Assembly: GCF_000002985.6 (NCBI RefSeq)
Contig: NC_003282.8
Span: forward strand, 2,480,001 to 2,544,000
DNA: 64,000 nucleotides
DNA from: Caenorhabditis elegans
Lineage: Eukaryota > Nematoda > Chromadorea > Rhabditida > Rhabditidae
Reading direction: 5' to 3'
The position numbers and the translations under genes are program-made. Of the stretch, positions 32,801 to 44,800 are shown in pieces. Each line of letters begins with the position of its first letter. Within the stretch, counting starts at the first letter, position 1. The notes beneath the pieces are model-generated. The model had not been told where the DNA came from, did not search any database, and saw only the letters and a list, made by a program, of their open reading frames with translations.

Positions 32801-35800
32801 ATGAGTACTTTATTGCAAAATGTTCACTTTTATTAATGAGAAATAACACAACTTTTTTTATTTAAACCTCCGATTACAAGTTTCCATGCATTGTTTGCAA
32901 TAATCGAAGCATGGTATATGTGAATATGCTCCACAATCAAAAAGGCACGAGTAAAGTCCATCAGAGCCGAAAACAGTGGCCGAGGAAAAGAACAGGATGA
33001 GCAGCAGTAGTAGGATTTTGACAATCATAATCAAAATAATGATAATTTATTTTAGAGACCTATGAGACCTTTTACTGAAATATATATGCAAATATATGCA
33101 ACGTTTCATTAGAAATGTTTTCGAACACAAATTTACTGCGTCATATACATTGAAAATGTTGTAGATTGAAAACAATTGTACCGTTTTCAATTCGGAAGCA
33201 GAGGTGGGCGGATATTTTTTTCGGATATTTTCTAATAATGAATTTATCAATAAGTATTGATGTAGTTATTCTGGAAGAAATGTATCCAAACCAAAGAGTA
33301 ACTATTAAGCAACATTTTAATATGATAAAACCTAGAAAAATTCTACAAGTTTTCTGTATAAACGATATGCAAGTCCATTATCCGATATCCGTAATATCCG
33401 TAATATCCGATATCCGATGTTGCTCGGCTAATAAGTTTTAAGGTCTCGGTAAGGAAAACTTGTAGAATTTTTCTAGGTTTTATCATATTAAAATGTTGCT
33501 TAATAGTTACTGTTTTGTTCGAATACATTTCTTCCTGAATAACTACATCAATACTTATTGATAAATTCATTATTAGAAAATATCCGAAAAAAATATCCGC
33601 CCACCTCTGTTCGGAAGTTAAAGTTTGTTATTTCCAAGGGTGTCGGTTTTTTTTATTTTTTCATCATAAAATCGAAAAACTAAAATTTTTCAATTTTCCG
33701 AAATTTCGAATTGTCTAAAATTCTGCTTAACATTTTTATCACTGCAACTTTTTCCTCACGAGGGACGAGGAAAAGTGGTGGGAAAAAAGGGAAAAAAAAA
33801 TAGCTTTTTCCAGTTTTTTCTTAATAAAACTGATAAATAAATATTTTTTGCAGATGCTAAAACAATTTCCAAGTAAAAAATTATCTAAGCATCATATGTA
33901 TCATGTTTCAGAAAAAGTTTAGGTTTTGTATTCCCGTAATCCATCATTTTACATTGACCACTTTCACCGCTGCTTGCCCACTGAATACATTATTTTTTTA
34001 CTTGGAAATTGTTTTAGCATCTGCAAAAAATATTTATTTATCAGTTTTATTAAGAAAAAACGAAAAAAATCGATGAAAAACGAAAGAAAACAGGCGGAAA
34101 ACAAAGCAAGATAAATGGCCGCTGAAACTTGTCGGCCCCTCGGCCATGGCCTAGAAACCACTTTTCCTCGTCCCCCGTGAGGAAAAAGTTGCAGTGATCC
34201 TACGGGTCTCGCCGCGCTGCCAACTGGTTACTGTAACCAAGGGTGTCATTTTTCGGTTTTTCGATGTTTTTCAGTGAAAATCGAAAAACGAAAATTTTCG
34301 ATAAATATTTTCAGAAAATTAACCTTAAAATAAGATTTTTTTAAATCTAATTTTGCTTATATTTATAAGAAAACATTGAAATTCCTTCTAAAAAGAAGAA
34401 TAATGGGGGCAAAATATGTAGCTAATTTTTCGAAAAATCGAAATTTTTTTCGAAAAATCGGAAAATCAAAAAAAAATTACATAGTTTTGGCGAATTTTGA
34501 ATGTTTTCTGTGGTAAATGTGCAATTTTTGGGGTGTTACCAATTATTTACACCGTTATTACCACTTATTGCACATTTTTTGCAATTTTTCGAGAAAAGCG
34601 AAGAGCTTTGATATTTTTCTCCATTTTTTTTCACCAGCAAAAACATGAAATCCCGCAAAGTTTACAAGATTTTCTGCGGAAAATTCTAGAATTTTCATAA
34701 ATTTCCATCCGAATAGCAAATAAAAATTAAAAGTCATATTGCCAAGTTTTTCAAAAACAAAAATCCCTAATTTCTATATTTTTCCAGAAAAATTTCAATT
34801 TTTTGACTGGAACTGAGATTTTAGAATTCCTATCACAAATTTCATATTTAATTTCGTGGCAAGTGTGTGGTGAATTGGTGATTGTGGTGGAAATAATATG
34901 AAATATCGATTATTTTCATCACAATTACCAATTATTGCACATTTTGACCACTTTTACGAGGAACCTCTGCCCAAATTTTGCAATTTTTTTATCAGAAAAC
35001 GATATTTTTTGATATTTTTTCCCACAAAATGCAAAAAAATTTATCTTGTTATTCAGGGAGAAGCCGAACACGAGGATCACACATCGCTAGCACTGATCTA
35101 CGATGCAATCGTAGTTCTTCTACGTGGCCGCTGGCGGACATGCTTCTCGTCAGAAGAAGAAGCCGACGCTGTTGATAATGAATTAGTTAAATGGCCGACG
35201 TTAATGATTGTCAATGCATTTGTATCGAATCTTCTTGCCCCACCAAAAGGTACACGGCCAGTGGCAAAAGATGAAGATGATGGAGATGAAGACTCGGAAG
35301 ATCGGACATTATTTATGGATCTATTTAATCCGCTCGGAGCGATGATTTGCTATTCGGTTGGAGAGTTTATGGAGAATATGGCTACGTAAGTTGCGGAGAT
35401 TATTCCGATTTTCCAGTTAAATAGTGTGCTTCACTGCAACATTTTCCTCACGAGGGACGAGGAAAAGTGGTTTCTAGGCCATGGCCGAGGGGCCGACAAG
35501 TTTCAGCGGCCATTTATCTTGCTTTGTTTTCCGCCTGTTTTCTTTCGTTTTTCATCGATGTTTTTTGTTTTTTCTTAATAAATCTGATAAATAAATATTT
35601 TTTGCAGATGCTAAAACAATTTCCAAGTAAAAAAATCATGTATTCAGTGGGCAAGCAGCGGTGAAAGTGGTCAATGTAAAATGATGGATTACGGGAATAC
35701 AAAACCTAAACTTTTTCTGAAACATGATACATATGATGCTTAGATGCTGAAATTACCTGATTTTCATAACGAGACCGCTGAAAAAGTTTTGAGGTTTTCA

Positions 35801-38800
35801 AAATTCAACTTTTTGTGCGAAAATCTAGACTTTTTCACCAAAAAAGTTGAATTTTGGAAACCTCAAAACTTTTTCAGCGGTCTCGTTATGAAAATCAGGT
35901 AGTCTCAGCATTTAAGCAGCATATGTATCATGTTTCAGAAAAAGTTTAGGTTTTGTATTCCCGTAATCCATCATATTACAATGCCCACTTTCACCGCTGC
36001 TTGCCCACTGAATACATGATTTTTACTTGGAAATTGTTTTAGCATCTGCAAAAAATATTTATTTATCAGTTTTAATAAGAAAAAACGGGAAAAATCGATG
36101 AAAAACAAAAGAAAACAGGCGGAAAACAAAGCAAGATAAATGGCCGCTGAAACTTGTCGGCCCCTCGGCCATGGCCTAGAAACCACTTCTTGTCATCCCT
36201 CGTGAGGGAAAAGTTGCAGTGTGCTTCTGAATTGTATTTTTAATGCAAAAAAATCCTGAAATATATCAGTTTGCCACTAATTTTCTGGATAATGTTTGAA
36301 AAAATTGAGTGAATTTAAAAATTTAAAAATTTATTCGAAAAAAAATTTCTAGGTTTTTTAAATGAAAAAATATTCTTTTGAAATTTTCTCCAAAGCACGC
36401 CTCAGAAAACAGATAATTTTAAAAATTGGAAAAAAACTTGATTTTGAATAAAAAACGAGCGGAAAAACTTGAAATTTCAAAATTGTGGCTAGACAACCTC
36501 AAAATCATAATTTACCGTAAATGTGCAATTATCAGGGAGGCAATTTTTTTGCCCATTTGCCGAATATTTTGATTTTCGGCGAATTGCCGGTTTGCCGGTT
36601 TGCCAGAATTTTTGATTTTTGGCAAATTGCCGATTTGCCGGATATTTTGATTTTCGTCAAATTGCCAATTTGCCGGAATTTTTGATTTTTGGCGAATTTC
36701 CGGTTTGCCGGATTTTTTCATTTTCGGCGAATTGCCGATTTGCCGGAAATTTTGATTTTTGGCAAATTGCCAGGTTGCCAATTTGCCGGAAATTTTGATT
36801 TTTGGCGAATTTCCGGTTTGCCGGATTTTTTGATTTTCGGCGAATTGCCGATTTGCCGGAAATTTTGATTTTTGGCAAATTGCCAGGTTGCCAATTTGCC
36901 GGAAATTTTGATTTTTGGCGAATTTCCGGTTTGCCGGATTTTTTGATTTTCGGCGAATTGCCGATTTGCCGGAAATTTTGATTTTTGGCGAATTGCCGCT
37001 TTGCCGGATATTTTGATTTCCGAGAAATTGCCGGTTTGCCGGATATTTTGATTTTCGGCAAATTGCCAATTTGCCGGAAATTTTGATTTTTGGCAAATTG
37101 CCGGTTTGCCGTATATTTTGATTTTCGGCAAATTGCCAATTTGCAGGAAATTTTGATTTTTGTCGAATTGCCGGTTTGCCGGATATTTTGATTTTCGGTG
37201 AATTGCCGGTTTGCCGGATATTTTGATTTCCGAGAAATTGCCGATTTGCCGGAAATTTTGATTTTTGGCGAATTGCCGGTTTGCCGGATATTTTGATTTC
37301 CGAGAAATTGCCGGTTTGCCGGAAATTTTGATTTTTCTCGAATTGCCGGTTTGCCGGATATTTTGATTTCCGAGAAATTGCCGGTTTGTGGAAATTTTGA
37401 TTTTTGGCAAATTGCCAGTTTGCCAATTTGCCGGAAATTTTGATTTTCGGCAAATTGCCGGTTTGCCGGATATTTTGATTTTCGGCAAATTGCCAATTTG
37501 CCGGAAATTTTGATTTTTGGCAAATTGCCGGTTTGCCGTATATTTTGATTTTCGGCAAATTGCCAATTTGCAGGAAATTTTGATTTTTGTCGAATTGCCG
37601 GTTTGCCGGATATTTTGATTTTCGGCGAATTGCCGGTTTGCCGGATATTTTGATTTCCGAGAAATTGCCGATTTGCCGGAAATTTTGATTTTTGGCGAAT
37701 TTCCGGTTTGCCGGATAGTTTGATTTTTGCCGAATTGCCGGTTTGCCGGAATTTTTGATTTTTGGCAAATTGCCCATTTGCCGGATATTTTGATTTTCGG
37801 CAATTTGCCGGATATTTTGATTTCCGAGAAATTGCCGGTTTGCCGGAAATTTTAATTTTTGGCAAATTGCCGATTTGCCGGATATTTTGTTTTCCCCGTT
37901 TTCTTCAGATATTTTCATAGAATTTGCTTACTTATTAACTTATGTGTAGGAAAATTGCGTACAATTTTGCCGATTAAAATTGAAATTCTGAAATTTCCAG
38001 AAAAAAAAATGTACAAAACCACAATTTGCCGGTTTTTCGGAAAATTCGTTTCTGTTTTTTTTTTTTCATTTCCGGCAATTTGCCGATTTGCCGGAAAAAA
38101 AATTTGCACTTCTGATTGGAGTAGAAATAAAAAGAGTTACCTATTCTTTTTCAAAAAAATTTCCAGAAAAAACTCGAAATTTTCCAGAAATCTTCGACAC
38201 AAGCAGTAGTCCTTTCAAGAGTTACTGTAGTTTTCGCTTCCAGATATTTTGCGCGTCAAATATGTTGTGCAATACGCATTCTCAGAGCCTTGTGTTCCCG
38301 TAATACATTAAAACCCGAAAATCAAAATGTACTCATTGTGGTAAATGTGCAAATATTTTGGCGATTGTGGTGGAAATAATGGTACTCATCTATTATTCCC
38401 ACCCCAATCACCAATTATTGCATATTTTGACCACTTTTACGGGGAACCTCTGCCCAAATTTGCAATTTTTTGGGAAAAACGAAGATTTGATATTTTTCTC
38501 CATTTTTTCAACAGCAAAAACTTGGAATCCAGCAATTTTTACACTTTTTGCCCAGTTTCCCGAAAAAAAATCTGATTTTTTTGACTGGAACTGAGATTTT
38601 ACAATTTCCTATCAAAAATTTCAAATTTAATTTCGTGGCAAATGTGCTCTATTGGCGATAGTGGTGGAAATAATTGGAAATTCCTATTATTCCCACCACA
38701 ATCACCAATTAGTGCACATTTTTGCCACTTTTACCGGGAACCTCTGCCCAAATTTTCAATTTATCTAGAGAAAACTTGTCAAATATCTAATTGTAAGTTT

Positions 38801-41800
38801 GAAATTTCCACAAAATTTTCCAGAAATCTTCACACATCCCTTGCCGAGTTCACCGCGATGGCCACCACGGGCTCCACCGGAGATATGAGCCGTCGTCTAC
38901 CAATGTGGCAAGAGGATCAGCACTGGCTTATGCTCATCCTTGCCAATTCCATCGTCGGAGAGGAAATCGATGGTGCATGTCACGTGTCGGGTGACGTGTT
39001 CGACTACACGCAGAAACTATTCCATACGGGACGGAAATTCGATGAGACGAAGAAAGCGCAATACTTGCAAATGTGCATTGAGCAGCCGACACAGGATCGG
39101 GCTCAGTACGCGCTGGAAGTTGATCCGTTCATTATGTGGGTGGTTTTGGAAGATTTGCAGAGGAATTTGGAGCATTTTGGAGCAAAATTTGTGGAAAAAT
39201 GATGGAAATCGACGGATTTTTGGAGATTTTTAAAAATTCAAATTTTGAAAAAAAAAATTTTTTGAAAGTTTTTAGATCTTCTTAGGCCAACGACAACTTT
39301 TATTATTAATTAAGTAGTTTTCAATAATTTTGTATTAAATATTAAGGTGGAGTACCGAAATTTGAGAATTTGCTTTTTTAGACACAAAATGGTCCAAAAC
39401 TACCAAAAAAAAATTTTTTGAAAATATATACTTTTGTGCAAATACAAATTGATTTTCACAAAATTTGTAAATTTTTAAAAATTATATTTAAAATTAATTT
39501 TTCCTGTATTTTTAATTTTTCAAAAAAAAGGGCAAATTTTTAAAAAAAGTTTTAAAGGTGGAGTACCGAAATTTGAGACTTTGCGTTTTTAGACCCAAAT
39601 TGGTCCAAAACTACCGAATTTCGTAATGAGACGCTCTGAAAATGTCTCAAAAAAAAGTTATGGCGGTTCAAAGTTCGACAAAATAAGGCCCATTTTCAGC
39701 TGAAATCAAAATGTTTCCATTTTCTCGGTGTCGCAACGTCTGGAATCTAACTTTTATTTATTTATCACTTTTTAATAAATATTGTGGTCTTTGATTGGGC
39801 GTTTATTCGTTGTTTTAAATACATTTATGGTCTTTGGGGCACACTTTGCCACTGTTATGACCATAAATGTACTTAAATCAACGAATAAACGCCCACTCAT
39901 AGACCACAATATTTATTAAAAAGTGATAAATAAATAAAAGTTAGATTCCAGACGTTGCGACACCGAGAAATTGGAAACATTTTGATTTTAGCTGAAAATG
40001 GGCCTTATTTTGTCGAACTTTGAACCGCCATAACTTTTTTTTGAGACATTTTCAGAGCGTCTCATTACGAAATTCGGTAGTTTTGGACCAATTTGGGTCT
40101 AAAAAAGCAAAGTCTCAAATTTCGGTACTCCACCTTTGAAACTTTCTTTAAAAATTTGCCCTTTTTTTTTGAAAAATTAAAAATACTGGAAAAATTAATT
40201 TTAAATATAATTTTTTAAAATTTACAAATTTTGTGAAAATCAATTTATATTTGCACAAAAGTGTATATATTTTCAAAAAATCTAAAAAAAAAATTTTCTT
40301 CAATAATTTGGTATTTACTCTTATTTCAAAATTTTTTTTTTTAATAATTGACAAAAATTATTATAAAAAATTAATTTTCGAATTAAAACAATTTAACCTA
40401 TAGTTTTAAAGAAAAATTGCAAAAAAAAAACGGAAATTTGAAAATTTTTCAGTGAAATTTTCGTGAAAATTAATTCATATTTAATTAATTTGCACAAAAA
40501 AAAACTCAATATCCTAAGTTTGAATCAGAAAATTATAAATTTTATATGAAAAATTTTCAAACTTCCTCCTATTTTCTAGCTAAAAATGCTCCAAAAAGTG
40601 CTAATTTTTCCCTCTAATTTCCAAATTTTTCAGAGTAATGGGTGAACTCTTCGCATGGGCTTCCATTGAACACGACGTTTTTGCCAATGCTTCACGTGAA
40701 ATGATCAGTCCAGAGCTTTGCCGGAGCACATTTCTTTGTTTGAGAAGATTCCTCAATGCAGCGAGCTCCTCGGTCGATTGTGATGTGAGAAATAGAAGAA
40801 AAAAATAGACTAAACATTATTTGGTTTTTTTTCTACCATAAATTTGAAAATTTTGAGCATTTTGAGCATCTCTACAATTTTGAAAAGTTTTGGAAAAAAA
40901 AAATGCTTTTTTACTCCGAAATTTTGAACTTTTGAGCGTTTTTCAGTCGGAAAATTCGGAAATTTTCCAAAAAAAATATTATAATTTCCACCTAAAAAAT
41001 GGAAAAAACGACAAAAAATGACAAAATTTCGATTTTGTCAGAGTATTTTATTCAAAAATCTGAAATTCTGTGATTTTTTCAGGTAAAAAATCGTCGACTT
41101 TAAGTCTTAAAATACCAAAATCTTATGAATTTTGCCACAAAAACGAAAAATTAAAGAAAATTCTGAAAAATTAATGAAAAATTTTAAAAAAACCTAAGTT
41201 TTAAGGGGAAAAAAATTCCAAAAACCAAAAATCCAGTATTTTACGAAAAAATTATCAAAAACGTAAAGAATTTTTTAAAAAACTGGAAAAACCCAGGAAA
41301 AACCAGGTAAAAAATTTCTAAAAACCTGAAAAAAAATCAGGAAAAATTCCAAAAACCTAAAAATTCAGGAAAAAAATTTAGCAAGTTCCAAAATTTAAGT
41401 AAAAGTTTCCAAAAATCTAGAAATTTCAAAAAAAAATTGCCAAAAACTTGAAAAATTTAATAAAAAATTGCCGAAAATTAAAAAAAATTCAGGAAAAATT
41501 CCAAAAACCTAAAAATTTAAGTAAAAAAATTCAAGAATTCCAGAACAAAAATCGGCAAATTCCAAAATTTGAGAAAAAAATTGCCAAAACCCCAAAAATT
41601 TAAGAAAAAATTTAGCAAGTTCCAAAATTTAAGTAAAAGTTGCCAAAAATCTAGAAATTTCAAATAAAAAATTGCCAAAAATTTTAAAAAAATCAGGAAA
41701 AATTCCAAAATTTGTGAAAAAAATTGCCAAAACCCCAAAACGTTAAGAAAAAATTTGGTAAATTCTAAAATTTACAGAAATGGAACGACTACCAGGGAGT

Positions 41801-44800
41801 ATCTTCGGAAAATCTACCAGTGATGCCACAAAGCAAGGAATTTTCAGCGATTTTGGTTCGATTTGTGATCAAAAAAGTGCTCGCCGTGCTCGTCAACTAT
41901 GGTTCCGAGGAAAAGTGCGTGGTGGTGGCTACAGTAATCCTGAAAATGTTCAAAAATTCGCAATTTCAGGGAAAAAAATAACCAAAAAAAAATTCAACAA
42001 TGTAGTTTTTAGAATTTTGAAAAAAAAATATGTGTTTTTTTCTAATTTTCTCCGGAAAAGTTGAGTTTTGGCAACAATTTTTTACAGGAAAACTTTTTAA
42101 AAAATTGAAATTTTCGTTTTCCTGGAAAATCAATATTTTTCAATTTTTACTTTCAAAAAAATGTAAAAATTTGGCTTTTATAAGATGAAAAACTCGAAAA
42201 TTGACAAAAAAAAAAGAAATTTGAATTTTTAGGCTAAAAATCGCAAGAAATTACCGATTTTTTCTCCAATTTCTTTAAATTCAACAGATTCAGCGTTTTC
42301 CCTTTAAAATCTTAAAATTTCACTTTAATAAATGACATATATAATGGGAAAATTGAATTTTGTAGCACATTTTTCCCATGAGAACTTCTCTAAAAATGGG
42401 TTTTCCAGTTTTTTTCAATCAATTTTTTCCGTGATTTCTCTTGAATTTAGTCGAAAAAAAAAGGAAGTTCTCATGGGATGGAATGTGCTACAAAATTCAA
42501 TTTTCCCATTATATATATGTCATTTATTAAAGTGAAATTTTAAGATTTTAAAGGGAAAACGTTGAATCTGTTGAATTTAAAGAAATTGGAGAGAAAATCG
42601 GTAATTTCTTGCGATTTTTAGCCTAAAAATTCAAATTTCTTTTTTTTTCAAAAAGTAAAAAACAAACAAACAATTTTTCTCAAGCGTTTTTTGGCAAAAA
42701 ATAATTACAAAAGTCTTAGAATTTATTTTTAAGTGTGTAAAAAAACTATTAATAAAACAAAATTAAAATTCCAGACTATGCCAGGACGCAATTGACTGTC
42801 TGCTAAGCCTCGTGGAATCTCATGCTTCAGACATTGCTTCATCACCGGAACTCTTTGAATATCTCAATTCCCTTGATATTGCCCGTCTCCCAAATCGAGC
42901 AAATCTCATGAAAGCTCTTGTGCTCATCGGAGCAGCCGCCAACGATCAGGAGCTTCAAGAGAACATGTTCAAATTGATTTTGGTCCCGCTATCCGAGAGA
43001 TTTGTGTCAGCTTGTGATCAACCAACGAGAACAGACATTGATTCGCAAATTGTCGATTATTTGCAGTGTTTTGATGGAGTGGCAAAAGCTAGTCAGAGCC
43101 ACTCGGCTCCTGTGCTCTTCAGTGTGTTTTTTTTTTGAGCCAATTCTGAGAATTTTAGAATTTTAGATAGAAATTGTTTTTCAAAAAAATCATTGAAAAG
43201 TAGCTAAATGTGCTAAAATTGAAAAAAGAAATTTTAAGTCAAATTTGAAAATTTTACAAAAAAAATTTAAAAAAAAGGATTGGGCGGAAGTTTTTGAGCT
43301 CAGCTACTAAAATTCCAAAAAATTTTTTTTGAAAAATTGGGAAAAAATAAGTGAATATTTGATAAAAAGAAGAGAATTCTGTTGAAATTTATGTCAAAAT
43401 TCGACAAAAAAAATTCATTTTTGCTCTCTGTCGCGTTTTTTGAGCCAAATCACACAAAAACTCTTAAAAAATTAGGAAAAACTGATCGAAAAACTGCTAG
43501 AAATCTCAAAAAATGAGAAAAAAAAATTATTAAAATAGCTGTATCCAAAAATTTGAGAAAACGAGCCCAATCAGAGACAATTTTTGGGAAATCTGTCGAA
43601 AAATGTGGGAAAAAAGATTTTTTTTTTGAAAAAAAAAAACCCAAAAAATTTAGCAGTTTTGTGATTTTCCGAGCTTAACTGGTGAAATAGGAAACATTTC
43701 TAAAACTATCATTTTTCCCGGCAAAAATCGATTTTTTGAAGGAATTGGCGAACTTTTAATGGTATAGAGTGTGTTAGAATTTTTTTTTTTAATTTTGAAA
43801 ATCTCGAAATGTAGAACTCATCGAAGTTTCAATAAATTCCGTGGCAAATGTGCAATTATTGGCGATTGTGGCGAAAATAATGGTACCCACCTATTATTTT
43901 CCTAACAATTACCAATTATTGCCCATTTTGACCACTTTTACGGGGAACCTCTGCCCAAATTTTCAATTTTTTGGGGAAAACTATTTTTCGCCTCCGGTGT
44001 TTTGTTTTTTAAGCGGAAATTTTGAGCAATATTTGAAAATTTTACAAAAAAAATTAAAAAAAAAAGGATTGAGCGGAGTGTTTTTGAGCTCAGCTACAGA
44101 AATTCCAAAAAATTTTTTTTTGAAAAATTGGAGAACCATAATTTTGCTGAAATTTATGTAAAAATTCAAAAAAAAATGCATTGGCAATGGTTCGAAAAAT
44201 CTACAAAACCTGAGAAATTCCAAATAATTAGGAAAAACGGCTCAAAAACTGCTAGAAATCTCAAAAACAGAAAAATAGATAAAAAATATTAAAAATAGCT
44301 CTAAATTACCTTGAAATCGAAAACTTAAACTGGAAAATTGTATCCAAAAATCTGACGAAAAATTTTGGAAAAACTAGAGAAAGCTTGATTTTTTATGATA
44401 AAAACGCAAAAAAGAGCTTATTTCATTGAGTGAAACTGCTCGAAAAAGTGAGAATTTTTGTGATTTTGCGAAAATCTGCTAAAACTATCCATTTTCTCGG
44501 CATAGCTCGATTTTTCGTTTGGACGAAAGTTGAAATTTTAACCCTTTTTTTCAATTTTTCAATAAAGTGATCAAAAAATGTAAAACTCATTGAAACTTCA
44601 ATAAATTCCGTGGTAAATGTGCAATTATTGGCGATTGTGGCGAAAATAATAGAACAGTCTATTATTTTCATCACAATTACCAATTATTGCCCATTTTGAC
44701 CACTTTTACGGGGAACCTCTGCCCAAATTTTCAATTTTCTGGGAAAAACTTGTAAAAATTCATCAAATTTCTTCAGAATTTCTCTACGCAATCATCGACA

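Noticed and set aside
36512..37918. Long minus-strand ORFs (361-468 codons) in three frames
   Set aside because: All derive from a ~39-bp minisatellite; no frame is preferred and no gene structure surrounds them.
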